Positions 9,309 to 17,279 are shown, counted from the stretch's first letter. The stretch is 64,000 nt of DNA from Pararhizobium capsulatum DSM 1112 (GCF_030814475.1 NZ_JAUSVF010000006.1:60232-124231); one strand, 5' to 3'. A program made the numbers and translations. Notes: a model not told the origin generated them from the sequence alone.

Positions 9309-10318
9309 GCCGCAAGGATACGCTGAAGGCCATGCTCTCTCGGCGAGAAAGCGAGTTGCCACATGGCAACCTTGAAGAGGATACCTTTGAAACTGAGGAG
9401 GTTCCTCCTCCGGAGAAGAAGCTTCAGCACATCCGATCAGGCGCGGTTGGCGCAATGGGGCGCTCACTTGGCAACATAGTTAGCGCCGCGGACCAGGCTC
9501 GTGCGCTCATTGCCGAAGGTTCTGCCGTCGTCGAGATACAGCCTGATAAGATTGACAGCTCTTTTGTTTCAGATCGACTGCCCGATGACGGCGAAACCTT
9601 CCAGCAGCTTTTAGAAGCTATTCGAGTTTCCGGCCAGAATAGCCCAGTGCTTCTTCGACCCCATCCGGAAAACGCGGATCGATATCAAATCGTATTCGGC
9701 CATCGGCGCGTCAGAGTCGCCTCAACACTGAAGCAGGCAGTCAAGGCCGTCGTTCAGAATCTGTCTGACGAAGAAATGGTAGTCGCGCAAGGTCAGGAAA
9801 ATGCGACTCGAACCGATCTGAGTTATATTGAGCGCGGACTATTTGCCTTGGCGCTTGAGGAACGTGGCTTTGATCGCCACGTCATAATGCGTTCGTTGGG
9901 AATGGAGAAAACCCAGCTCTCGAAGCTAATGGCAGTTGCTCATTCCGTGCCGCGTGAGATCATCGAAGCAATAGGGCCTGCGCCTAAGGCTGGAAGGCCT
10001 CGTTGGATGGGGCTCGCCGAGAAGCTCGCAGTCAGCAAGCCAAAGGTTCTGGAAGACATTCTCCAGCGCAAGGACTTTCGAAACTCCGACACAGATGCCC
10101 GTTTTGCAATGGTAATGGAAGCGCTCACTGCTAAGCGAAAGGCAGCGAAGGCCGAGACGATTAAATCGGGCGATGGTCAAAAACTTGCGATGGTTCAGCG
10201 TTCGACGAAGGTGCTTAATCTGAGTTTTGATGAAAAGACATCGCCGGCGTTTGGCGATTTTATCATCGGCAAACTGGAGCAGCTTCATCAAGAGTTCAAG
10301 AAATTTCAGGAGAGGTGA
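9305..10318 (+). CDS. repB: RepB, ParB-type partition protein
   Basis: A 337-aa centromere-binding protein. It begins MSRKDTLKAMLSRR, typical of plasmid RepB, and has the ParB box NSPVLLRPHPENADRYQIVFGHRRVRVA (about residues 117-145) and a central helix-turn-helix around RSLGMEKTQLSKLMAVAHSVP. The C-terminal part is for dimerisation. ATG 9305 overlaps the repA stop and is preceded by GGGGAGGG, so the longer in-frame extension from 9290 is rejected. A parS-like 16-mer lies inside the gene near codon 17, so the protein can bind within its own coding sequence. Confidence 0.95.
   Translation: MSRKDTLKAMLSRRESELPHGNLEEDTFETEEVPPPEKKLQHIRSGAVGAMGRSLGNIVSAADQARALIAEGSAVVEIQPDKIDSSFVSDRLPDDGETFQQLLEAIRVSGQNSPVLLRPHPENADRYQIVFGHRRVRVASTLKQAVKAVVQNLSDEEMVVAQGQENATRTDLSYIERGLFALALEERGFDRHVIMRSLGMEKTQLSKLMAVAHSVPREIIEAIGPAPKAGRPRWMGLAEKLAVSKPKVLEDILQRKDFRNSDTDARFAMVMEALTAKRKAAKAETIKSGDGQKLAMVQRSTKVLNLSFDEKTSPAFGDFIIGKLEQLHQEFKKFQER
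9355..9370. promoter_or_regulatory. parS: second parS-like site, inside repB
   Basis: An exact copy of the 16-mer found at 7941 (GTTGCCACATGGCAAC). Being inside coding sequence and unchanged, it is probably held by its binding function. Position near the 5' end of repB is unusual compared with sites upstream of repA or downstream of repC. Confidence 0.7.
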
Positions 10319-10365
10319 GTTCGGTTCACTTCACATGGATCAGATATAAGAGGAACAACCCGCAA

Positions 10366-10421
10366 AAGAAAAAGGCCCCCAAACGTTGCCGTCGTGGAAG
10401 CCCTTCTCGTATTCTCTAGCA
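10366..10421 (-). ncRNA. countertranscribed antisense RNA of repABC (incompatibility RNA)
   Basis: In the 196-bp repB-repC gap, the minus strand has a near-ideal promoter: TTGACT (complement of 10451-10456) and GATTCT (complement of 10428-10433) spaced 17 bp, predicting a start near 10421. About 15 nt downstream begins a 10-bp hairpin (10371-10380 paired with 10396-10405) followed by a run of Ts, a Rho-independent terminator. The predicted RNA is about 55 nt, the usual size of the small antisense RNAs that repress repC translation in this family. Ends are estimates. Confidence 0.85.
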
Positions 10422-10514
10422 AGATCGAGAATCGCATTTCCCCGAATCACAGTCAAGAGTCTTTGGCATCGTTTTGGTGAGCAGGTTTCTTTTGCCTTTT
10501 GAAAGGTGAAGGAC

Positions 10515-11729
10515 ATGCAGAGTGGAAGTGTGACGACGCCCTTCGGGCGGCGGCCGATGACGCTTGCCTTGATCAGGGGGCAGCTGGAAACAGCCGGCGC
10601 CAAGCAGGGCAGGTCGGTCGACAAATGGAAAATCTACCGTGACGCCTGCGACGCCCGCACCATTCTGGGCCTGCGGGACCGTGCCCTGGCGGTTCTCAAC
10701 GCCTTGCTGACGTTTTATCCGGAGACCGAACTGAGCGACGACGAAAACCTCGTGGTGTTTCCGTCGAATTCGCAGCTGACAGCACGCGCCAACGGTATTG
10801 CCGGCACGACACTTCGCGAGAACCTGGCACTGCTGGTCGATGCTGGCCTGATCCACCGAAACGACAGCCCGAACGGCAAGCGTTATGCCCGCAAGGGCAG
10901 GGACGGGGCGATCGAAACCGCTTATGGCTTCAGCCTGGCTCCGCTTCTCGCGCGCGCCGAAGAGCTGGCGCTGATGGCGCAGGATGTCGCCGAAGAGCGA
11001 CGGCGCCTCAAAATCCTGAAAGAACGGATCTCGCTGCGCCGTAGAGATATCCGCAAACTGATCTCTGCCGCCATGGAGGAGGGGGCTTCCGGTGACTGGG
11101 GCATGGTTGAAGACCACTACATCGCTGCTGTCGGGCGTCTTTCGAAGGCAAAATCCGGCGAGGAACTGTCCGGATGTGCCGAGGAACTCGACCTTCTGCA
11201 TGAAGAAGTGATCAACCTGCTGGAACTTCAGCTGATTTCAGAAAAAACCGTCACCATTGATGGCGAATACCGTCAGCACATACAGAATTCAAAAACCGAA
11301 TCCAGCTATGAACTTGAACCTCGCTCTGAAAACGAGCAGGGCGAACCGGCCGTGCCACACAACCAGCCGAAGCGGGAGACGCCGCAGGTGTTTCCGTTGG
11401 GACTGGTGTTGCGGGCTTGCCCGGAGATGTCCGCTTACGGGCAGGGGGGCAAGATCGAGAACTGGCGCGACATGCGAACGGCTGCCGTGGTGGTGCGATC
11501 GATGCTCGGCGTCAGCCCGTCGGCCTACGAGGAGGCCTGCGAAGCGCTCGGGGCCGAGAATGCCGCGGTCGCGATTGCTTGCATTCTCGAGCGGGCCGGG
11601 CACATCAACTCGGCCGGCGGCTATCTGCGGGATCTCACGGCGCGCGCGCGGCGAGGGGAGTTTTCCATTGGACCGATGCTGATGGCGTTGCTGCGGCTCA
11701 ACGGGACGGTGCAGCAGAAAACCGGCTAA
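10515..11729 (+). CDS. repC: RepC, replication initiator
   Basis: A 404-aa replication initiator of repABC replicons, beginning MQSGSVTTPFGRRPMTLALI, the family's conserved N terminus. The first 260 residues form the winged-helix DNA-binding part (DACDARTILGLRDRALAVLNALLTFYPE) and the C-terminal domain starts near residue 300 (PLGLVLRACPEMSAYG). RepC proteins bind an origin that lies within their own coding sequence, so oriV is expected here, probably in an AT-richer part of the middle; I could not mark it exactly. ATG 10515 has GAAAGG 8 nt upstream; an in-frame GTG at 10506 is too close. Expression should be controlled by the antisense RNA. Confidence 0.95.
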   Translation: MQSGSVTTPFGRRPMTLALIRGQLETAGAKQGRSVDKWKIYRDACDARTILGLRDRALAVLNALLTFYPETELSDDENLVVFPSNSQLTARANGIAGTTLRENLALLVDAGLIHRNDSPNGKRYARKGRDGAIETAYGFSLAPLLARAEELALMAQDVAEERRRLKILKERISLRRRDIRKLISAAMEEGASGDWGMVEDHYIAAVGRLSKAKSGEELSGCAEELDLLHEEVINLLELQLISEKTVTIDGEYRQHIQNSKTESSYELEPRSENEQGEPAVPHNQPKRETPQVFPLGLVLRACPEMSAYGQGGKIENWRDMRTAAVVVRSMLGVSPSAYEEACEALGAENAAVAIACILERAGHINSAGGYLRDLTARARRGEFSIGPMLMALLRLNGTVQQKTG

Positions 11730-11775
11730 GGACGGCGGACGCAGACTTCAATAGTTTCCGTTGAGGACGAACAGA

Positions 11776-11982
11776 ATGAGCTCACAGTACGATATGTTTG
11801 AGATTGAGCAGCGCCCGGCGCCAACGGAAAATCGTCCCGGACCCCGCCGGCCGGTAGGCATGTCGGAAGACGATATGGCTCGCTATCTCCAGGCAACCGG
11901 TCGCTATCGCATTCTCAGCAAGCTTGAGTCTCGCCGTATCGTCACCGTGCCGTCGATGATTGCCACGCGCTTCTGGAGGTAA
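11776..11982 (+). CDS. small hypothetical protein downstream of repC
   Basis: A 68-aa protein (MSSQYDMFEIEQRPAPTENRP) of unknown function: an acidic N terminus, a proline-rich linker and a helical C terminus with basic residues (ATGRYRILSKLESRR). GAGG lies about 8 nt before ATG 11776. The next gene follows after 6 bp with its ribosome-binding site overlapping this gene's end, so both are probably cotranscribed from the repC side. Confidence 0.5.
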   Translation: MSSQYDMFEIEQRPAPTENRPGPRRPVGMSEDDMARYLQATGRYRILSKLESRRIVTVPSMIATRFWR

Positions 11983-11988
11983 AGGGCA

Positions 11989-12516
11989 ATGACACGGAAA
12001 GCCTTTCCATGGCGGAAGCTGACACCGGCACAAATCGACATGATGGAAAAGCTGGCCACGGGCGGAGGGTCGCTGCCGTACGATAAACTGGAATACCGCG
12101 ATCTGGTTGCCTTCGAAGAGTTGCGGAAACTCGACTTTGCCGACATCAGGCCAAAGGGCCGAACGAAGCTGGAAGCAGTGATGACGGAAAAGGGCAAGGC
12201 GCTTCAGGCCAATAATTACCAGACCGAACGCATCATAGTTCGCATCACTGCCGCGCAAATCGAGTTGCTTCGCAGCCTCAACGATACCGAAAATGAAGAT
12301 AGCGTCGGCGCGGCGATCCACGACTTGCCGGGTTCCATGTATGATGGTTGCCGGCGCATGATGTTGCGTGGCTGGGTAGAGTGGCATGAAGGCTGGGACA
12401 AGCGCTTCTGGGCAAGGCTGTCGCCCGCCGGCCGTGAGGTACTGGAAGCCGTCGATGCACTGGATGACACTATTGTGCAGATGGCTGATGCACTGAAACG
12501 CGGGAAGCTGCATTGA
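11989..12516 (+). CDS. hypothetical protein with two winged-helix-like repeats
   Basis: A 175-aa protein that I read as an internal duplication. Residues about 11-70 start LTPAQIDMMEKLATGGGSL and end with a T-x-x-G-K motif (VMTEKGKALQ). Residues about 87-155 start ITAAQIELLRSLND and end LSPAGREVLEAVD. Both have the pattern of a MarR-like winged helix (helix, acidic-basic turn, wing, helix). No known family was recognised. AGG-rich sequence CTGGAGGTAAAG precedes ATG 11989. Position behind repC suggests a replicon-linked DNA-binding protein; this is inference. Confidence 0.6.
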   Translation: MTRKAFPWRKLTPAQIDMMEKLATGGGSLPYDKLEYRDLVAFEELRKLDFADIRPKGRTKLEAVMTEKGKALQANNYQTERIIVRITAAQIELLRSLNDTENEDSVGAAIHDLPGSMYDGCRRMMLRGWVEWHEGWDKRFWARLSPAGREVLEAVDALDDTIVQMADALKRGKLH

Positions 12517-12711
12517 ACGCATAAGCGTGTATATGAGTTTTGGGCCAGCCTTCGAGCCATTGACCGGGCCATCGCCGCGACAGGAAGAAAAACGACGCCT
12601 CCGCTTTCTGTCCGGTTGCCAACCAATCTCCCGTATCTGCGACTTGGCTCGTGCCTACGTCCTGCCACGTTTCACGCCTAAACACCTCCAAGAAGTAAGG
12701 CAGATCGACGG

Positions 12712-13026
12712 ATGAGCATGACCGACCAAGGGCCAGACACACCGCTACCAAAAAGACCTTTGTCCGACGCAGTCGAAACAAACTTTCGCATTATTGCAGC
12801 AACGTTTTTCCTGTTCGCTGCGATTATCGTCGGTCTGCAAATTCTTGGTTATCTGACTTCCGGGCACTGGATACCATTCTCGGTAATCGAACTGGCTCGG
12901 CTGTTCAGCGATAATGAGTGGTTACTAACCCCAGTAACTTGGATTGTAGTTCACAAAACTTTCTCCGCTATTCCAGCATCCGCACTCTTTTTGGCTGCCG
13001 GATTTATCATTGCGGTTACCGGATAA
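12712..13026 (+). CDS. small membrane protein
   Basis: A 104-aa protein with two clear hydrophobic segments (about residues 27-49 FRIIAATFFLFAAIIVGLQI, and 84-103 ASALFLAAGFIIAVTG) separated by an amphipathic stretch. It belongs to no family I can name. ATG 12712 or ATG 12718 could be the start; the ribosome-binding site is weak (AAGG). The two-helix topology is the main reason to believe it is coding. Confidence 0.5.
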   Translation: MSMTDQGPDTPLPKRPLSDAVETNFRIIAATFFLFAAIIVGLQILGYLTSGHWIPFSVIELARLFSDNEWLLTPVTWIVVHKTFSAIPASALFLAAGFIIAVTG

Positions 13027-14056
13027 AACCGGGCGAATTTTCAGCCCGTTAACTTAAGCAGCCGGCCTGACTTGCCCTCCGTCAAATCTCCCCTATGATT
13101 TCCGACAGATGCAGACCACGGATGGACTGGCTGCGGATGGATACGAAAGGCTGGGTTTATTACCCGGCCTTTTTGTTGCCTATTGCCCCCGCATTTCCCG
13201 TGGGCCCAAGTCACTTTCTTTTCTAACAGTGGCGATTTCGACAGTATGGGGGGCCACTTTGGACCCCCATGGGAGGTGGTTGCCTCCTCAGCCATATCAA
13301 GACGAAGACGGGAACGAACTCGTCGCGGATCTCTGAACGAGAAAGCCCGGGGTGACCCGGGCTCTTCATTCCGATGGTTAATCTCCGCCGGGCCTTCTGT
13401 CCGCTGCTCGATCGCCGCAGCTTGAGCCATCACTCGCACTCTGCCACGAGTAGCTACAGTTTCCGGCAAAGGCCGGAGCCTGCAGAGCCGAAACCAAAAC
13501 CATTGACGCCAGTAAAATCCTGATCAAATTTCCATCCCCTTCGTTGAAGCAGCTGGAGAATACGCGTCCCTTGCAAAGCGTCCAATCGCCCCAGACGACT
13601 ACTTTTTGCTTTCACACGCCAATGGCTTGTCTCTAGCTGTCGACCCATCTCCGACGCGGTTTCCGCTTGTAGCGTGGCGGCCTCGGCAGTACGGAACGAT
13701 TGAGCCACCCTGCGTGAGTGCTTGCAGGATGGCTCGAGTCCGGTTGGGGGAACCGGGCGCTCGGCGATGTGGTCCACGCATGCAATGATCGAGGACTACT
13801 TGGGGGCACCAATAAGCGCCTCACAAGGTCGCTGAAATTTTCAAATTGCGTAACCCTACAATTACAGTGGCACGACACAAACGGTTCCACGGCGTTCTTA
13901 AGGTAGTGAAGGCTGCGGCCACCAACCCGTGCGAGTGCATGTCAATTCTGTCTTTGGGCCAAGTTCTCGGGTTTTTCTTTCGATCCGGCGAGACAATTGA
14001 GCCAACTTGACACCTGTGTGCATCCTGTCAGTTTTCCCTAAAGGACGGGGGGAACT
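13027..14056. other. gene-poor stretch with hairpins
   Basis: No gene is supported. The region holds a strong terminator at 13146, a GC-rich hairpin at 13344-13363 (AGCCCGGG, loop GTGA, CCCGGGCT) and an imperfect 12-bp hairpin near 13703-13736. Several short frames overlap these structures and look like chance. Confidence 0.5.
13146..13174 (+). terminator. Rho-independent terminator
   Basis: An 11-bp stem (AAAGGCTGGGT with ACCCGGCCTTT, one G-T pair) around the loop TTATT, followed by five Ts in total. It probably ends transcription from the small membrane protein gene at 12712. Confidence 0.75.
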
Positions 14057-14323
14057 ATGGATAGGTTTCTGGAATTCACAGGGATTGGCATTGTCATCGT
14101 GACGTTTGGTGCCGCAGTGGCGGTGTTTATGAGCGCAGGACATGCGCCCGGTCCGGGTCTACTGGGAGTGGCTACCTGGGCGCTCCCAACTATTGTGGGA
14201 GGCGTGGTCCTTGCAGCCTTCGGCCGGATGCTAGGAGAACTTAAAGCGTTACGTCACGAGGCCGCAAAGCAAACTGGGACGCTGGACAAGATTTCGTCTT
14301 ATCTTTCGCGCCGCCGCCCCTGA
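14057..14323 (+). CDS. small membrane protein
   Basis: An 88-aa protein with two hydrophobic helices (about residues 8-28 and 38-58), the second containing a GG motif (PTIVGGVVLAAFG), and a basic C-terminal tail ending in SRRRP. GGGGGG sits just before ATG 14057. Family not recognised; the size and topology resemble small accessory membrane proteins of prophages and plasmids. Confidence 0.6.
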   Translation: MDRFLEFTGIGIVIVTFGAAVAVFMSAGHAPGPGLLGVATWALPTIVGGVVLAAFGRMLGELKALRHEAAKQTGTLDKISSYLSRRRP

Positions 14324-14360
14324 ACAGCCTCCCCGAACCAGCTATCGAGGTTCTCAAACC

Positions 14361-14669
14361 ATGACTCACACAACCGAGTTCATCGCGGAACTGATTAGGG
14401 CCGTGAATGAAGTTGATCGGCTGACCGCACGCGAAGTGAGCCGGCTTCTCGATCGGTCGATCGACACAATCCGAGACATGCGGGGCCATATCGGACCAGA
14501 GGAAACAGCACTCGGGCGAGATGTAGTGATCTACCTACGAACGGCATCAGCAAGAGCGCGGTGGTTACCGGTCGATCAGGCGAAAGATGCTCTGCTCGAC
14601 GCAGCTACGACAATCCGCACGCTCAAGATTGAGCTGGATGCGAAGGATGAAGCTACAGGAGGAAACTGA
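14361..14669 (+). CDS. hypothetical protein
   Basis: A 102-aa predicted soluble, mostly helical protein (MTHTTEFIAELIRAVNEVDRL), with a segment TAREVSRLLDRSIDTIRDMRG that could be a helix-turn-helix. GAGG lies about 12 nt before ATG 14361. Its final codons contain the AGGAGG used by the next gene, so the two are probably coupled. Function unknown. Confidence 0.5.
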   Translation: MTHTTEFIAELIRAVNEVDRLTAREVSRLLDRSIDTIRDMRGHIGPEETALGRDVVIYLRTASARARWLPVDQAKDALLDAATTIRTLKIELDAKDEATGGN

Positions 14670-14671
14670 CA

Positions 14672-14935
14672 ATCCCGAGTGATCCAGCGTTGCTTTCGGC
14701 CAGCGCGGTAGCGCTCTCGGTCTCTGCTACCTTTACCGCCTTGATGAAACATCTCCATCGCATCGGTGCGGTAAGCGATCCGGCCGAGCAGGAAATATAT
14801 TCTGATGCCCTGAAGATGCTCGAGGAAAGCCAGGGCGGTGACGAAAGCCCGGTCTTCGAAGGGGCTCGCGCCCTTATCTTGAAGCAGCTCAGGCCCGACG
14901 ACGGAGGTGCAGGACGAGCGACCACGATCTACTGA
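14672..14935 (+). CDS. 87-aa accessory protein family, copy A, with ATC at the start position
   Basis: The 87 codons from 14672 align without gaps to the 87-aa protein at 23620 (shared DPALLS/NPALLS, RIGAVS, EIY-DAL-MLEE, and KQL segments). At the position of the paralogue's ATG this copy has ATC, 9 nt after a perfect AGGAGG (14657-14662). Initiation at ATC is possible but very rare; CTG 14666 or TTG 14690 are other options, or the copy is silenced. The protein has a hydrophobic N-terminal helix (AVALSVSATFTALM) and an acidic C terminus. Function unknown. Confidence 0.55.
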   Translation: MPSDPALLSASAVALSVSATFTALMKHLHRIGAVSDPAEQEIYSDALKMLEESQGGDESPVFEGARALILKQLRPDDGGAGRATTIY

Positions 14936-15219
14936 CGGCCGACCAGGTAGCCGCCATGCTCACTGTCTCCAAAAAAACATTGCAAGAGCACGCGAAAGCT
15001 GGCGAAATGGCCTTCATCCTGATTGGCAGGGGCAAGAAGAGGATGCGAAAGGGCTTCGACCCCAAAGACATCCTCGAATTCATAGAGCGCCGCAGGCTCC
15101 GTCTATGTCCGTCTACAAAAGCCCCAAAAGTCCGATCTACAAGTTCGATTTCTTCGTCCGGGGTTGTCGCTTTCACGGATCTACCAAGACCTCCAACAAG
15201 AAGGAAGCAGAAGCCGTAG
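14911..15219 (+). CDS. excisionase/MerR-like helix-turn-helix protein, start codon apparently lost
   Basis: The frame reads DHDLLTADQVAAMLTVSKKTLQEHAKAGEMAFILIGRGKK-RMRKGFDPKDILEFIERRR, the layout of small excisionase-type DNA-binding proteins. A GGAGG at 14903 is followed at the proper distance by AGG (14911) where an ATG would be expected; the first ATG in frame (14956) would cut into the first helix of the DNA-binding domain. It overlaps copy A of the 87-aa family. Its 3' end overlaps the integrase start at 15105, the usual xis-int arrangement. Probably silenced or translated weakly. Confidence 0.5.
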   Translation, partial: RTSDHDLLTADQVAAMLTVSKKTLQEHAKAGEMAFILIGRGKKRMRKGFDPKDILEFIERRRLRLCPSTKAPKVRSTSSISSSGVVAFTDLPRPPTRRKQKP

Positions 15220-15230
15220 TACTCTCAGAA
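15105..15230 (+). pseudogene. integrase 5' stub
   Basis: From ATG 15105 the frame reads MSVYKSPKSPIYKFDFFVRGCRFHGSTK followed by TSNKKEAEAV, the characteristic start of phage-type tyrosine integrases (Arm-binding domain). After about 40 residues the similarity ends and no core-binding or catalytic domain follows in any frame nearby. It is therefore a truncated remnant, directly after an excisionase-like gene. Confidence 0.65.
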
Positions 15231-15327
15231 ATGATATGCGGGATTGGTGGAACCGCCGCGATGCCGCCTGCCATGCCCGCGGAACAAACCTTTCAGCGCG
15301 CAGTTCCCGGCGAACGGAGACCCCGCC

Positions 15328-15567
15328 ATGCCCACCATCCAACCGCCCGCTTACCCAGGCAAATACGAAGATCGATTTCTCGACTGTCAGCGAGAGATAG
15401 ACACACGGATCATCGATCTCGTATCGGAGGCCTGTCGCGCGGGCTGGTCGGCTCAAGAGGTATTGGCAGCGGTGATCGAGGTGGCCGACAATCTCATGCT
15501 CGGAGCGGATGAAAACGATCAGGTAAACGCTCTTCTTTCCGCCTTGAAAAATCGTACTGCAGAGTAG
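15328..15567 (+). CDS. hypothetical protein
   Basis: A 79-aa acidic protein (MPTIQPPAYPGKYEDRFLDCQ) with a long helical stretch (AGWSAQEVLAAVIEVADNLMLG). GGAGA lies about 9 nt before ATG 15328, which is preferred to the upstream in-frame start at 15244. No family recognised; small proteins of this type are common on rhizobial plasmids. Confidence 0.6.
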   Translation: MPTIQPPAYPGKYEDRFLDCQREIDTRIIDLVSEACRAGWSAQEVLAAVIEVADNLMLGADENDQVNALLSALKNRTAE

Positions 15568-15657
15568 CGTCTTGACTCTCCCCCAAGCCAGAACATAATT
15601 AGAACATCCATGGCGCAGAGGCGGCGCGCCTATCTGAAAATTTGAGCCTGAAAACTC

Positions 15658-15927
15658 ATGCCATCGCAGGAGAGCGAAGACGTGCGCCCAAAAACCATGA
15701 GTGTAGAAACCCACGAGGTTATCTACAGCGGACCGGTCGACGAGGTATCTGCCGCCATTGCCGAGCATAACGGAGACTTCAGGGAGACTGTTCGCTCCCT
15801 TTTGCTTAGGGAAAGAACTCTACTGGAGCGACTCTCATTTGCCGAAGGGTGCATGGGCAGAGGGTTTACCCGAGGCTGGAAACCATCTGAGCAGGTGGAA
15901 GAACCGTGCGACACCCAAGAAGCATAG
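15658..15927 (+). CDS. hypothetical protein
   Basis: An 89-aa protein. The core SVETHEVIYSGPVDEVSAAIAEHNGDFRETVRSLL and the end GCMGRGFTRGWKPS look like a small conserved rhizobial family, recognised by pattern only, without a known role. A second start at MSVETHEV (15697) would give 76 aa. It overlaps the next gene by 22 bp. Confidence 0.55.
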   Translation: MPSQESEDVRPKTMSVETHEVIYSGPVDEVSAAIAEHNGDFRETVRSLLLRERTLLERLSFAEGCMGRGFTRGWKPSEQVEEPCDTQEA

Positions 15928-16163
15928 ATCTGGTGCAGGACTCCGGCACTCAATTTGACACGGAGACTATCGCCTTGCTTCCGGAATGGTATGTGCTGGA
16001 AGGTGTGTGCGGGAAATGCGGCCACGTCGAGTTGATTGGGCGTCGGCAGATCACCAGGCGTTTTGGCGAGCATATTCGCCTTCCCGAAATTGCCAGGAAA
16101 CTCCGCTGCCGATGCGGCAACAAGGGCAACAACATCCTACGCCTGGGAGTGCTGCCGCGATGA
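15906..16163 (+). CDS. zinc-ribbon protein
   Basis: An 85-aa protein with a four-cysteine zinc site: CGKC at about residues 36-39 and CRC(G) at about 68-71, separated by a basic stretch with RRQITRRFGEH. The GTG start at 15906 has AGGTGGA close upstream; GTG 15933 is an alternative. The gene overlaps both neighbours (22 bp with the previous one, ATGA with the next), which suggests a translationally coupled string. Likely nucleic-acid binding, by inference. Confidence 0.6.
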   Translation: MRHPRSIDLVQDSGTQFDTETIALLPEWYVLEGVCGKCGHVELIGRRQITRRFGEHIRLPEIARKLRCRCGNKGNNILRLGVLPR

Positions 16164-16489
16164 AATTTAGAACACGGATCAATCCGGCGATCGAGGCGCG
16201 TATCCCCAAAATGGCGGATATCGAAGAACACGGTCAATTTGTCGTCGTGACCTGCGGCTTGTGCCGAAAATCTCATCGGTACTATCCCCGCGATATCCAG
16301 GCCTTGCTTGGAAACGTGCCTTTCCTGAATATCGAGCAGTATTTTCATTGCGTGACGTGCGATGAGGGACTTTACATGAAGGCGAAACTTGAAACGCCGA
16401 GCGCGAAGGAACGCAATGGCTTGGTCGTTCGCAGGCTCGTTGAGGTGAAGACCGTGAGGCGTCCTGTTTGGCGGGATGAGAAGCTTTAG
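16160..16489 (+). CDS. zinc-ribbon protein
   Basis: A 109-aa protein starting MKFRTRINPAIEARIPKM at an ATG that overlaps the previous stop (ATGA). It has two CxxC pairs, TCGLC (about residues 32-35) and CVTC (about 66-69), around RKSHRYYPRDIQALLG, forming a second, different zinc ribbon. The C terminus is basic (VRRLVEVKTVRRPVW). It and the previous gene may act together. Confidence 0.65.
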   Translation: MKFRTRINPAIEARIPKMADIEEHGQFVVVTCGLCRKSHRYYPRDIQALLGNVPFLNIEQYFHCVTCDEGLYMKAKLETPSAKERNGLVVRRLVEVKTVRRPVWRDEKL

Positions 16490-16505
16490 GCTGGGAGGTC
16501 GAGGC

Positions 16506-17279
16506 ATGTGCAATCTGTATCGCATGGAAGACAAAGACTGGGTGAACAAGTGGGCTCAGGATGTCGAGAGCATGATCAACCTGATGCCGGCCTACCAGAT
16601 GAACCCCGATCAGATGGGACCAATCGTTCGCAACACACTCGACGGCAGGAAGCAGCTCGTGCATGCTCGATGGGGACTGCCAACACCGATCTTTGTTCAG
16701 AAGAAAGCGGCCGAGGCGCGGGCCGGGAAGCTACGCGCCAAGGGCAAGGAAGTCGATTTTGACGCGTTGCTGAAAGCCGAGCCAGACAGAGGCGTGACGA
16801 ACGTCCGCAAACTCAATCTACCTCACTGGAAGCAATGGTTCGGAATTGAGCATCGTTGCATCGTACCGGTCACAAGCTTTGCCGAGCCAGATCCGGCCAG
16901 CAAGCAGGATGGTGGCAGCACCCCGAACGCATGGTTCGCACGAGACGAAAGCAAACCGCTGATGTTCTTTGCCGGCGTCCATGTGCAGGGCTGGAAGAGC
17001 GTTCGCAAGGTCAAGGACGGGCTCACGACTGATGACCTTTACGGGTTTCTGACGACTGAGCCAAATGCGGTCGTTGCGCCAATCCACGAGAAGGCCATGC
17101 CGGTGCTGCTGCTCACGAAGGCAGAAACGGACGTTTGGATGAACGCGCCCTGGGATGAGGCCATGCACCTCGCCCGACCACTTCATGAGGATGCATTGAT
17201 CGTGGCGTCTCGGGAGCCCTATGGCTCCTCAATCGTCACCAATGGCGGTGAACCGATCACTCAGCCAAGCTTATTTTAG
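16506..17279 (+). CDS. SRAP-domain protein (YedK/HMCES-like)
   Basis: A 257-aa protein beginning MCNLYRM. The cysteine at position 2, exposed after removal of Met, is the residue that crosslinks to abasic sites in single-stranded DNA. The other active-site parts are visible: PVTSFAEPD with the catalytic glutamate (about residue 125) and PIHEKAMPVLL with the histidine (about 200). These proteins shield abasic DNA during replication and repair. The insert between the first strand and RWGLPTP is the usual one. GGGAGG upstream supports ATG 16506. SRAP genes are often carried by mobile and phage elements. Confidence 0.9.
   Translation: MCNLYRMEDKDWVNKWAQDVESMINLMPAYQMNPDQMGPIVRNTLDGRKQLVHARWGLPTPIFVQKKAAEARAGKLRAKGKEVDFDALLKAEPDRGVTNVRKLNLPHWKQWFGIEHRCIVPVTSFAEPDPASKQDGGSTPNAWFARDESKPLMFFAGVHVQGWKSVRKVKDGLTTDDLYGFLTTEPNAVVAPIHEKAMPVLLLTKAETDVWMNAPWDEAMHLARPLHEDALIVASREPYGSSIVTNGGEPITQPSLF

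Noticed and set aside
12527..12715. 62-codon plus frame overlapping the next start by ATGA
   Set aside because: No ribosome-binding site, no domain and atypical composition; the overlap is probably chance.
13703..13736. Imperfect 12-bp hairpin as CRISPR-like or attachment repeat
   Set aside because: Only one copy, no spacers or partner repeat in the window.
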